A stretch of DNA of 64,000 bases from Poecilobothrus nobilitatus (lineage: Eukaryota > Arthropoda > Insecta > Diptera > Dolichopodidae): positions 270,746,515-270,810,514 of the forward strand of contig OX352773.1 of the NCBI GenBank assembly GCA_947095535.1. The letters run 5' to 3'. Positions 52,346-64,000 of this stretch are shown piece after piece. The position numbers and the translations under genes were made by a program. Each line of letters opens with the position of its first letter. The first letter of the stretch is position 1. The notes under the pieces were generated by a model. The model made no database searches and was not told the DNA's origin. It saw only the letters and a program-made list of their open reading frames with translations.

Positions 52346-55300
52346 TTAACTTAAGTTTCTATCCAATCAATCAAATTGTTTATTTTAAAAGTTTGTGGTC
52401 GGTACATAATCAAAAATTTCATTCAAATTGCGGTAAATATAAAGTGTAGCCATCACGAAGAATTCAAATAGCCACAATAAACGTAATCGTAAAATAGTTA
52501 TGGCAGTTTTTAAATAAAAGTGGTTCAAGAATAAAAATTTCAACGCAATAGTTCTACTACAACAGCCGCAGTTTTTTTATTATGGAAATTCCATATAATG
52601 GAATATATTTCCTAGTTCTTACGGCTGTTAAATATAACGCTTACTACGATTTGTATTATTTTTGAAGATATTTTATTACACTTTCGATTTTCAAAATTTT
52701 TATTTTTTACTTTCAACATACTTTAGAATTTTATTTTGTTTAATAGATATATATATTTTATTTTACTTTATTAAAATGGTAATTTGAAATTCCGAGAATT
52801 AGTCAAACATTTATTAATCCCTTATCCGTATATCAGATTACAATTTTCGTCTGTTCCAGTATCAGATATAAAAAATTTAGTTTTTTCATATCAAATCTTA
52901 AATTTTATAACAAATTATAAAATATTTTTATTATATTATTTAAGAAACGCATTTTTGTATAAACGTAAAAGAATCCTAAATTTTAAACATTTAAGTATAC
53001 ATGTATAGATTTTAAAAATGAATTGGGAAAAAAATCAAAATATAGATATAAAAATTCATTTAAAACGAATTTAATAAAAAGAAATTAAAAATAAAAAAAC
53101 CCTGAAATCAATTCTTTGAAAATTGTCAATTTATTCGAAATTTAAAATGATTTACTTATACAGAATGGTAAAATGGTATGGTAATGGTAAATGGTATCGT
53201 AAAATATTTTGAAAAGTAATACGTTTACGACATGTTTTAAATAGGAATTAAAATATTTTAATAACAAGTCCTGCGAAAAAATTAAAAAAATACTTTTTGC
53301 TTAAAAAGAATGGAATCATAAGGAAGATTTTGTACATTTAGTAATAAAAGAAAATTTACTAATTATCTGCAGTAAAATCGTTTTTAAATTAGTTATTTTT
53401 AATTTTAATTTTTCTATATTTTGCATTTAAGTATATATTAAAAATTATATTAATTATTAAATTTTTGTTTATAAATCCTTATTATAATATCCTTTTAAAT
53501 ATCATTAAAGCAGAACTTTTTTTTATGTACCTTTTTACGTTCCTTCTTCTTTCGTACTTTTTATTTATGTGAACATGATTATTTACTATTGAAACAGCTG
53601 TTGCCATCGTTCGTTTACTCATTCTACCGTATACATTTAACTGGAACCACATAAAATATTTTTTGATTCAGATTATACGTACCCGCATCTTATGTTCTTT
53701 CATTTTATGTTTAATAATTAGAGAAAACTTTTAAAACTAAGAATTTCGTATTTAAAAGAAATACCTATTTGTATTTAAAAAGTTTCTTTGTTGAACATTT
53801 TCAGGTAAATAACCGATCCAAGGTAACCGTTAACCGACAACCACTATATTTAATCCAACGAATTGATAGAAGGAAATTGTTTTTTTTTTTTTTTGTTCCT
53901 TTGGGAAAGGCGGTTGTAATCATATACAAAAAAAGAAAAAATAATATTATGTAATGATTATAAAATTATAAACAAGAAAAGTACAATTTAAGACAAAAGT
54001 ACTTTGAAGAATATGCCAGGATATTAAAAAATTTTTTTTTATGTTTCAATTTTATAATTATTAAACAAATTTGATTCAGCTTGGGAAAATTTACAACAAA
54101 ATTATAAAATTTATTCAAAAGAAGAAATTTTGAAAAGAAATATAAATGAATGTTAGAGTGGGGGGATTTGGAATATGATGCATAGAAACATAAAATTTAA
54201 AATATAAGGGTTCTATTAAAGTTATTTTATATTCCCATCAGGATCATTTTATACAATGAACATGAATATTTTTAAAAATTCAACCATAAAAATGTTTTAC
54301 TTTTAGTTATGTTTTATTTTAAATATTTAAAAACTATCTGTACAGCTAATAAATTATTAAAAGTTATATATATGCACATTATATTTAGAAAAATTTAAAA
54401 AAAAACAGGGCGATAATTTTCTAAAGAATCTTTAAAGAGCGGGCATTATTAATGTAATAAACATATACATATATATTTTATTTTTCTATTGTATATTATA
54501 TGTATATATGTTAACTTTTACTAAAATTTAAAAACAAATCCATATATGTATATTATTATTAATTTTAAAATCTTTTTCGAATAAACAAAAATTCTTTTAA
54601 CATACAGTTCAACGTTTAAAGTTGGGTATATGTAGTTTAAAAATTATTAAGAGATAATCTTCTTATTAGACAACTAATGCAGTTACACGGAAAGATGAAT
54701 GAAAATAAAATGAATATTTTACTTTATGGTATAGGTTTAACACCTTCTTTAGATCTATGCTAATATTATTCCTTTTCTTCACATTATAGTGTAAATGCAT
54801 TTTCATTCAATCTTAACTTTATTTTGTATTTCTTTCTATAATTAAAAGGTAAAAAGGTTTTTCTTTGTATTCATTTTTAACATCTCCATATTAATTAAAT
54901 TTATAGATTTTTTTTTCCATATATACATACTTTACTAAATGTAGAGGTTTGTTAGCGGTTTTTAGTTGTTCATTTTAAATAATTGCATAAATGTTTCCTT
55001 CATTGGAAAAACTTTTAAATTGTTTTTTTTTTTTGTTAAATATGTATATATCTATACGTGCTATTTGCGATTACTCGCAACTTTATTCAAAGCAACAACA
55101 AAAGAAACAAATAATCACTTTGTATTTAAAATAAATTTTGTTTTTTGTTGCGTATACTGAACTTTATTTTGATAAATGTAAAATGACTTCGTTGGTTGAA
55201 CACAATTACATAAATTATTATACGCAAAAAAAAAAGAAAACAGTATTCAATAAAATAATTTAGGGCAGTTTTCTTAAAGTAACACATTAACATATAATAT

Positions 55301-58300
55301 TGCTTAATGCTTAGGTTGTAACAGCGCATTAAAAGTATATTAAAGTATATGTATATATACATATATATGTATGAAATAGTGCAGATTAATTATTTAGCCT
55401 GAAAGTTGAAATTATTCAAAAAATTTAAAATAATTAATATTGGTACATATAATAATGATGGGTAAATAAATATAGATTCCCGCCAGATGGGTTGGTCTGT
55501 TTTTACAACCTTTTTTATTCATTCTGTTTATTCATTCGACCGTCTGTCTGGTTCTTCTGTTTAGAAAACTTTCACACGGTTTGGAATAAAGAAATGAAAT
55601 TCCAATTAAAAAAAAAAACGCTTTATATTCAAAAGGTCATAACTCAAATTTTAGTCTTTTCTAAAAATTTTCTAGATTTTTAGAGAAAATAAGTAAAATT
55701 AAAAAAAAAACATTTTTAAAAAGTTAAAAAACTGTTTATAGTTTTTAATACATTTCGCACCTGCAAAATTTTGTTAATTTCTATTGAAGAAATAGTGTCT
55801 CTTGAAATACGATTGCTTTTTTAAACTACATTTTTTGCTACTTAAATCAATACTGAATCAATGGTGAGTTTTCATGTTTTTCGTTTTTTATTTGAATATT
55901 TTTTTCTCTCTATACTTTTAAAAATTTAAATAAATAAATAAATTATCTCTTGTTCAATCGAATTTAGGAATATGATCCGAAAAGAAAAGGGCCAATAATA
56001 TTCATATTATTAATAATAAAATATAAAGAAGTTTAGTATTTCTTTTACGAAAAGTTAGAATTCGCCTCCTTTTAAAAATATTGATCGCAAAGTATATGTA
56101 TGACCAAAAAAATATTTTGTGATCGAATATCATTTGTATAATTTTGTGGATTATGTGTTCCTAAAACGTTTAAATTAAAACAGGTAAAATAATTAAATAA
56201 ATGGAATTTAAATTTTGAAAGTTGAGATGGATTTTATCTCTTTCTTACAAAATTGAAAAATTTTCTAATTAGTTATACTTGACTTGTCGATTATAGAATT
56301 GATTAAACAGAAATTTATTTAAAATGTAAATTTGATTAATTTTTTAATTGTCGTTTGACTGAAAAATAAACTGTTTAGAAAGCGAAATATTAAATTCTTA
56401 ATGAAAATGAAAAACATACATATGTACATTGTATATAACAATACATATTATAATATGTATATGTTAAAATAAATTAAAGTATATTTTTTTTTGTTAAAAT
56501 TTTTTCTTTAAATATTGAACACCAATGAGAAGTTGTTAAATAAATAACAAAATAAATAGGTATTATATATTTTCATTGATTTTCGTGTTATTTGTCAGTC
56601 GATAAAATTTAATGTAAAAAAAAAAAAAAATACATAAAACAAAAAAATCCACGATAAACGTGAGTTTTTGATTTATTTATTTATTTTTTTTTCTAGCATT
56701 TTACGTTTCATCTCCGTTCAGATGTTGTTACCACCATGTTTTTTTATTTTATCATTATTTTCATTGAGCATTTCACAAACTCAAAATCACATGTTTATAA
56801 ATTTCGTGCGTTTTTTTTTTAATTCGTTATTATTTGTTTTTTTTTCTACAAATCGCAATTAAATATTAAAACTGTATTGTTTTATTTGAAGCGTTTCTTA
56901 GAACTATTATATTTTAAATTATTACATTTTAACTTAAAAAAAAAATGAGTCAAAAAATTTTTTACCACAAAATTGAAATATTTGCAGATTAAATTAAATT
57001 TCTTCAAAAACTCTACTTTCTTCGTCCAGTGTATTTTTTCCAAATCATTTAAAAATTCAAAAAAAAAAAAAAAAATTTTACCAGCAGTCTTTGTGCTTTA
57101 AGTTTAAAAAACTCTTTTATTTTTTAATTCAATCCTTTACATTTTTATTTTATGAAAAAAAAAACATTTTTTCTGTCAAATCTTATTTTCTTTGTTTATT
57201 TCATAAAATCACATAATTTAATGTAAGATATTTTATGTTTTTTTTTTAAATTAACTGAAAAACATCTATATATATATACATATATATAATATGTATGTAC
57301 TACAAAAAAAAAAAAAAAATCTAAAAAAAAAACCGCAAAGGAAACGCAAAAAAAAAAGTTTTTAGGAAATTTTTAAGGAAAAATAAAAAAAAATTATTAC
57401 AAATTTTTTAAAACACACACGAACTCAAAGTGTATAACAGTTTTTTTGTTTTTATTTGTTAAATGTGAAATGTTAGATTTGAAATATTAAATAACGTATC
57501 AGGACATAAAAATTGTTTTATAGACTTTAATCCCACATTCAATATCCCTCACAAAATTTTTTTTTTTATATTATCGTCTAAAGATATGTTTTGTAAAGCG
57601 GAAGACACAATACTTCTTTTAAACTTAAGCATATACAAATAAAAAATAAAATACAAAGCTTAGGTGTGGGTTGGAATTGTTTTTTTTTTTATAGATGAGA
57701 TGAAATTTAAGAAATTCTATTAGATTATAATATTATATTCGATTTATCAAAGATCGAATAATGTTGTATTTCTTTTATAATCTAAAAATTTAATTCAATA
57801 TTATTATACCGTTATATACTTAAGGCACTTGACAAGAAAAATCAAATCAAAAGTAAATAATTAACAAAACAAATGGTTCGAAAAACTTTAAAAAGAATTT
57901 AAAGATTTCAAAAAAAGAAAAATCAAAAATTAGATTGCTATTTTTAACAAAGACTTTTACAAGACGAATTCAAAGAAAACCATGTATGTACGTATACTTA
58001 AATCCACAAGTTATACTTATTAAAACTAATGAAAATGAGGTTGGAGGAACAAGATACTGATGACATATGTAATTAAATGAGATTCTTTCAGTTTAAATAA
58101 ATAATTTAATAATGCTCTTCCACTATGCTTCTGTTGTGCTGATTCATAAATTTATCTAGAGGGTGAACTAGAGGCATATGTCAAATTTATCTTATTTCAG
58201 TTGCTTATATGATTCCTTCAATTTCTATTTTTTTATAGACTAGTAGCTTTTAGTTAAATATTTTAGACCGTCCATGTTTTGTATTTGATTGTTTGATGAA

Positions 58301-61300
58301 CCACATTTCCACTTTTATATTTATAGTAAGACCACTTTCATACAACAGTCAAACATTATATCTTACATTATTTAGGAAGATTATGTTAAGCAGAACCGTC
58401 TTCGGCAAAATAAATTTAGTATCCTTGACAAATGCTTTTAAAAATATTGAGAACAACTCATTTTAAATAGTAACTATAATTTGTGTTTAGATTGTGTCTT
58501 TATAAAAATGCAGTCATATTTCTGGTGTTCTGTTCTCCTTTATTAAAAATAATTCTAAGAAAAAATAAACAAAAATAGAAAAATGAAAAAAAAAAAAACA
58601 GGAAAGATGAAACCAAAAAGTTGTTCTTATCAAAAACAATTTTAAAATATTTGCTGTGATCTACAATTGACATCTGATATCGATTTCTTTATTGAAAAAT
58701 TAAAAAAATGTTTCAATTTTTATTTTTTCGAATTTCTTTTAACATTTTTATTTTTTTTTATTCATATTCTCTTTCTTTTCCATTTTTTGTTTGAGTGAGA
58801 CTTTGAGAAAGGGTTGAATTTATAATTCGAAAAATTTTGCAATTCGGTTTATTTAAAATTGATTTTAAAAAACTTTTCTTCGGAATTTCAAATTAACATA
58901 AAAACATTATGATAATTTTTTAGAATATTATAATTTTTTATTAAAAAATATTTTTTATTTTTTTATTTTATGAAATAGATTTATTTTTGAAGTTTTTGTA
59001 TGGAATCTACATAAATATTATATCTAAAAAAAAATATTATTAAATTTAAATATCAGTTATAAACTGCATTATAAATTAATTTGTCAAAAACTACCCCAAA
59101 AAAGGAATGTGCTTTTAATATAAGACCTTAGTATTAAGTTCTGCCATTAATTGTCTTGCTGTCCAATTTTTTTCTGATGCAACAATACAACGTATGTATA
59201 AAAAAATCATATGTTGGAAATATTCTTATAGAATCCATAATAATTGGAAACCTATTTTGAAAATTAACTAATATGTTATGATAGATATTAAAAATATCCT
59301 AAAATTTTAATTTGGCCAACAAATTTATAAATATTGAATCAAGTATTTAAATTAAGTCAAACGAAATTAGGAAGAAAAATTATTTTTTAATTAAAGTTTT
59401 ATTATTATTTTTTGTAGCACTTGGATATCTTGAATCATGAGAAAATACATACGAAGCAAATAAGTATTTCTTAAAAAAAATATTGAATACAATAAAAATT
59501 CAAAAAGTCTACTTAAGATAAAAGGAAATAGGAGAGGTTGTAATACAATGAAAATATTTTAATCAAAATATTAATAAAAGAATAAGAATAAAGTTAAGAG
59601 ACAATAGATTACGACCTTTCTAATAATATTTATTTGAATAATTATTATCCCTTGAAAAAAAAAAAATGTTTGCTTCCTTTTTTTCTTATACTACAATAAT
59701 GTGTATTTTCTTATTATAAAAATTCATTCGCTTTATTGATCTTAAGTTGGCAGCTGTATAAATTAAAATTTAAAAAGTGGTAAAAGAAAAAAAAACTAAT
59801 AATCTAAAATCTTAAAATATCTTAGAAATAACAAAATAAAAAAATATACATTAATTTTTTTTTTTTTTTTTGTATTTTTTAATCCTTTTATTTTTTTTAT
59901 CTGAAGGTAATTTTAATGAGTGTCATTCTATATAATAAGGATATCTTTGTTTTCTTTTGGTTACCTTTTAAATTTCCTTTAATTTCTTTTTATTTTAAAA
60001 AAATAATTTACGGGTTTTCTTTGTTATTAAGGACTACTTTTAAAAAAACTGTGTTTTGTTTTTGTGAAATACTTATCAAAAAATAGGACAAAATCTGACC
60101 CCAAAAGGGATTCAGCAAAAAAAAAAAAAAAAGAAAATAAAACATTATGAAGAATTGTGATTTTCGAATTTTTGCAAAAGAAATAATTGAAAATATTCTC
60201 TAATATTAAAATTTTATTTTATTAAAAAAATTTATTTAAAAAAAAAAAAAAACCTAACAAAAAAAAAAATTAATGACAGATTAGTAAAAAAAATTATCTG
60301 AACTAAAATATGTTAAAGGTAATCTAAAATAATAATAAACAATTTTTTAAAGGTGTTCTGGTTTAATTTTAAATTATAGTTTTATTTTCTTGTAACATTT
60401 TATTATTTATTGCATACCAAATTTAATTTTTTTTTTGTCTGTAACTAATGTGAAAAAAATGAAAAGGATTATTGACAGGACTGTATATATATATAAGATC
60501 TCAACAAAAATTACAAATTAAGTATAAAATTTTTATGAACAAATTTTTTTTGTTTGAATTTTACGACGGAATTTTCTTTGGCTAATATTATATGAAAAAA
60601 AATTTAAGACGCCTTTCATATTAATTCCCATTTGTTTTATTTATTTTTTTGTTATAATTTCTCTAAAAAGAAAAGAAAAAAAAAAAACAATTTTTATGTT
60701 CCATTAATTATTATTTTATGTTATTGTACAGCCCACCCCTAATTATTGATTTCTGATAACACCGCATCTAATAAAATACGATAAATGATTGCAGAATGTC
60801 ATTTCAATTTTAATTCACAATTCACGAGAAACAAAATCGTATAAATTTTTTATGAAAAACTAAAAAATTTAAAAATATTAATTTTGATTATACAAAATTT
60901 TCAAAATAAAACTAACTCCACTCCAATATTTAACTCCAAGTTAGGGTAGATGGTCCGACAACGGCTATTTCTCCATTTTGAAGAAAGAATGTCCGTTCGA
61001 AAGATGACAAAACTAATTGAAATTTACAAAGAGTAGCGATATTCCGTTACATAACAATAATTTATATACACCGATAACATTAACAATTTAGTGACACGTA
61101 TCAGATGGCAGATGGCACGTATCAATAAGGTACGTACCTTTACAAAACTTAAATTTGAATTAACTTATTAGTGCATTTACTTTTAAGGAAATTAATCTTA
61201 AATTGCTTTTTCTCTTTTTTCTCATTATTTTTTTATAATGACATTCAATTAAAATTTTTTAAAACACTAGAGAAACTTTTTTCTTTAACTTTCCAACACT

Positions 61301-63266
61301 GAATTGCAATTATTTAAAAATGAAAATTAATATAGAAAAAAAAAAAACATTATAATTCCCAAACGAATATTAATTAATTATTTTCATGAGATTTTATATT
61401 GTATATATTAATTAAATTAAAATTTAATTTTCAATAATTTCTTTAAAAGTTCTAAACTTAAAAGCAATCAATAAAAATTAAGCAATTAATTAAAAGAAAC
61501 AATTTACTTTAAAACAAAATTTTTTTTTCACGAGTGGTGTTTTTTTTATTAGAATTAATATTATAGTTTGTCTATTAACATGTTTTTTTAGTTTTTTTAT
61601 GTTAATTTGTTTTTTATTGTTAAAAAAAATTTAATTTGCACTTGAGGAAAATTTAGTTAACATACTAAGTATAGGGAGATTTAAAATTTATTCAAATTAG
61701 ATTAGATTAGATTCAAATCTATTTCCAAAACTGTATATTTCTTTTAAATAAGATATTATGTATTGGTTTTAATTATATGAAGTATTTCCTTTTGTCATTC
61801 TTAATCTCATGACCAGCGTTTATGTTGAACTTTTATCATATTATAGAAAATTATAATTTTGTGTATCAAATTTTTAAATAATGTATACTTGTAGTAGTTG
61901 TTAAAAATATATTTTGGAAAAAGAAAAATAATTAAATAATACTATCATCTAAAAATTTACCTTAAAGTCAATAACAATAAGTTTAGAAAATTAATATTTG
62001 TTACCACATTTTTGTATTGTATAATTGCGAGTTCCAATCAAACAGCATTTTAGTACCATAGTTTTAGTTTAATATATTCTTCGCTTAAAAAGGGATACAG
62101 ATGTTTAAGAACTTAAAGTCGCAAACAACTCTTAAAGGATTTGTATGCAGTCATCTATACTATCTTTGGAGGATTACAAGCAGACAATAAAAAAATTTAA
62201 ATATAACATCAGAGTTCTAACGTGAACAATGTTACTATACAATTTTTTGTGCCAATAAACGAATTAATAGTTCAATTTTTATGCTAACAAACTAAAAATA
62301 GCGCAAATTAAAAAAAAATTCCTCACTTCTTTCTTACAAAAGGAACAAATTTTAACAAACATCTGTCAAAATGACATTAGTATAAATATTAATATTAGAA
62401 TTAATAATATTTTATTTTTTAAAATTAACATTTAATAAAAATTTTAAAATAAAATCAAATTCTGTATATAGAAAACAAATTAGTAAGTACTAGGACGTTA
62501 TTTTTAAAAAGTTATCGAATAAAAGTTGTTAAATTATTTAACTTAAAAAAAATAAATCAAAAGCTAATAACTAAACTTGAGATTGATTTAAAAAAAAAAA
62601 ACAATGTAATGTACAACGACGTACGCACGACTGTCGTAGTAGACAATTGATCTAAATTAAAAGTGATTTTAAACACCATTAAATTGCAATTTTTTTATTT
62701 TTACCATTCATTCTTGAAATTTTGGCTTTTGATTTTAAAAAGGTTTCTATAAAAATTACCTTTATCTATAATTTCTATATTAATTGAATACTAATAAACT
62801 TTAATTATCACTGTATTGTTAATTATTATAATAATAAAACAAAATTTTGCCAACTAAAAAAGGAGACAAAGGTAACTAATTGTTCTAATTGTAATTCTAA
62901 TTAATTTAACAATTTTTAGTTAAATAGTAAAAAAAAAACAACTAATATTTAAATTCGTATCATTCTATGTATACTATACTTACGAATACCTATATGTATT
63001 TTAAATTTTAACTGAATTAAATATTTTACAAAACACCCCCAATACTTCAACTCGTTACTTTTTAATTTTTGAATAGGTATTCAATAATTTCTTTCTTTTT
63101 TCAACTGGATTAATTACTTTAAAAGTAAAATAGCACGTTAAATGACAAACCAATTTTAATTAACATTATGTTTCATATTCAATTATTACGTACAAAAGTT
63201 AAGGTTTAAAATATGACACTTGGAATTTTTGAAATAAGTAACCAAAATGAATTATGACGTAAATAA
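52293..63266. other. Long AT-rich gene desert
   Basis: Eleven kilobases without a recognisable gene or transposon protein. The contents are poly-A/T runs, the palindrome at 57.7 kb and a slightly GC-richer patch at 60935-61140. Confidence 0.6.
57720..57785. repeat. Imperfect 66-bp palindrome
   Basis: Outer arms ttagattataa and ttataatctaa and inner arms attcgat and atcgaat nest around a short loop, with unequal A/T spacers. It could be a solo MITE-like hairpin. Confidence 0.6.
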
Positions 63267-63408
63267 CCGAATCTAATGTCAATAGCAAAAAAAAAAAAGT
63301 GTGTCACGTGTTTTGTGTTATTTTTGTTAGAAAAAAAGAAAACCGAGTTTAATGTAAAAAGAAAAAAGTGTGTTACGTGTTTTGTGGAATTTTTGTTAGA
63401 AAAAGGAG
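63267..63408. repeat. Two-copy tandem repeat, ~69-74 bp
   Basis: ccga(a/g)t.taatgt ... gtgtgt(c/t)acgtgttttgtg..atttttgttagaaaa occurs twice; the gtgtgt motifs start at 63299 and 63368. Reading frames over it on both strands are repeat artefacts. Confidence 0.8.
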
Positions 63409-63947
63409 TATGTATGTTCATAGTCAGTTGCTCTGTTTATAATATTATTTTATATTATTATTTTAATTTTTCAGTACATATTTTAAAATAATTTGGGTGA
63501 GTTTTATCATTTCTAGAATTATGGTTTATACATTTATATTCAAAGTATATGTTTATACATTCTTCAAAAGCAGATTCTAACCTTCCACTTAACGATTATC
63601 AATCCAAAACTTTTCCAAATATGCTATAGTACAATTTACTAAGCTATACAAATGTATATTAATTTATACTAAACTTACTACAAACTACCAAATATAATTA
63701 ATATGCATTATATGTGTATACATAATTATATGTTGCCATACATTGCAATATTTCTTTAAAAACATTTCTTTATAGAATAATTTAATTCTTATAAATTCAA
63801 CAAAATACGTATATATACGCCGCTATATACATATATATATATGTATATGTCAATATATCTAGTTATTATATTACATTCATTCATCAGTGACATAAACAAT
63901 ATTAATATGTAAATAAACATGATATATATTTATTTATTTATATACAG

Positions 63948-64000
63948 GTACCGTGGTACATAAATGTGCCAGGTAGCTATAACGCCTGTTTTCTGGTAGG
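63948..64000 (+). CDS. Possible exon start cut by the window edge
   Basis: An acceptor-like tttatttatatacag is followed by 53 bases of clearly higher GC than the surroundings. One frame stays open (VPWYINVPGSYNACFLV) while the other two plus frames hit stops. The minus strand also has one open frame (LPENRRYSYLAHL), so coding status and strand are uncertain, and I recognise no family. Confidence 0.25.

Noticed and set aside
63206..63491. 71-codon frames on both strands
   Set aside because: Produced by the two-copy tandem repeat; mirrored on both strands.
1..64000. tRNA, rRNA or CRISPR features
   Set aside because: No tRNA B-box with a foldable cloverleaf, no rRNA core motif and no spaced direct repeats of CRISPR type were seen.

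Overview
The window is AT-rich (roughly 80% A+T by eye) eukaryotic DNA with long poly-A/poly-T runs, TA microsatellites, GT-AG introns and many decayed transposons. The strongest anchor is an exon encoding the DM domain and linker of doublesex (dsx), on the minus strand at 6864-7530. Its N-terminus and linker keep blocks typical of higher-fly (brachyceran) DSX, so the source is very probably a dipteran, and several substitutions suggest it is not Drosophila. Species cannot be fixed from sequence alone. No bacterial-type features were seen.

Layout. 1-6.8 kb is non-coding, holding a dead LINE fragment at 3.2-4.0 kb and what should be the start of the long dsx intron after the DM exon. The dsx exon lies at 6.86-7.53 kb. 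7.5-28.9 kb is mostly transposon graveyard: a LINE RNase-H tail (12.7-13.2 kb), a Tc1/mariner transposase remnant (15.9-16.5 kb), and a LINE endonuclease/RT (20.4-22.9 kb) split by a Helentron-like element that carries five ~142-bp tandem repeats. An unidentified decayed ORF sits at 25.6-26.2 kb. 28.9-33.9 kb holds two complete four-exon Mpv17/PMP22-family genes in tandem on the minus strand. Their middle exons have identical lengths and their introns identical phases, so they are paralogues by tandem duplication; a LINE fragment lies in intron 2 of the second gene. 35-52 kb contains a complete-looking non-autonomous Helitron (36.0-36.3 kb), more LINE fragments and a recent 207-bp tandem duplication. 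52.3-64 kb is almost featureless, except for a palindrome, a small tandem repeat and a possible exon cut by the right edge.

How the genes relate. DSX is a sex-determination transcription factor. The two Mpv17-like genes encode small four-helix membrane proteins of mitochondria or peroxisomes. Nothing in the sequence links their functions. All three are on the minus strand, and the Mpv17 pair lies upstream of the dsx coding start. The pair is therefore either upstream of dsx or nested in its 5' intron; a transcript is needed to decide.

No clearly new biological system was found. The most informative observations are the Mpv17 tandem pair, the Helentron-in-LINE nesting with central tandem repeats, the stop-codon hairpin of Mpv17-A, the decayed unknown ORF and the possible exon at the right edge.
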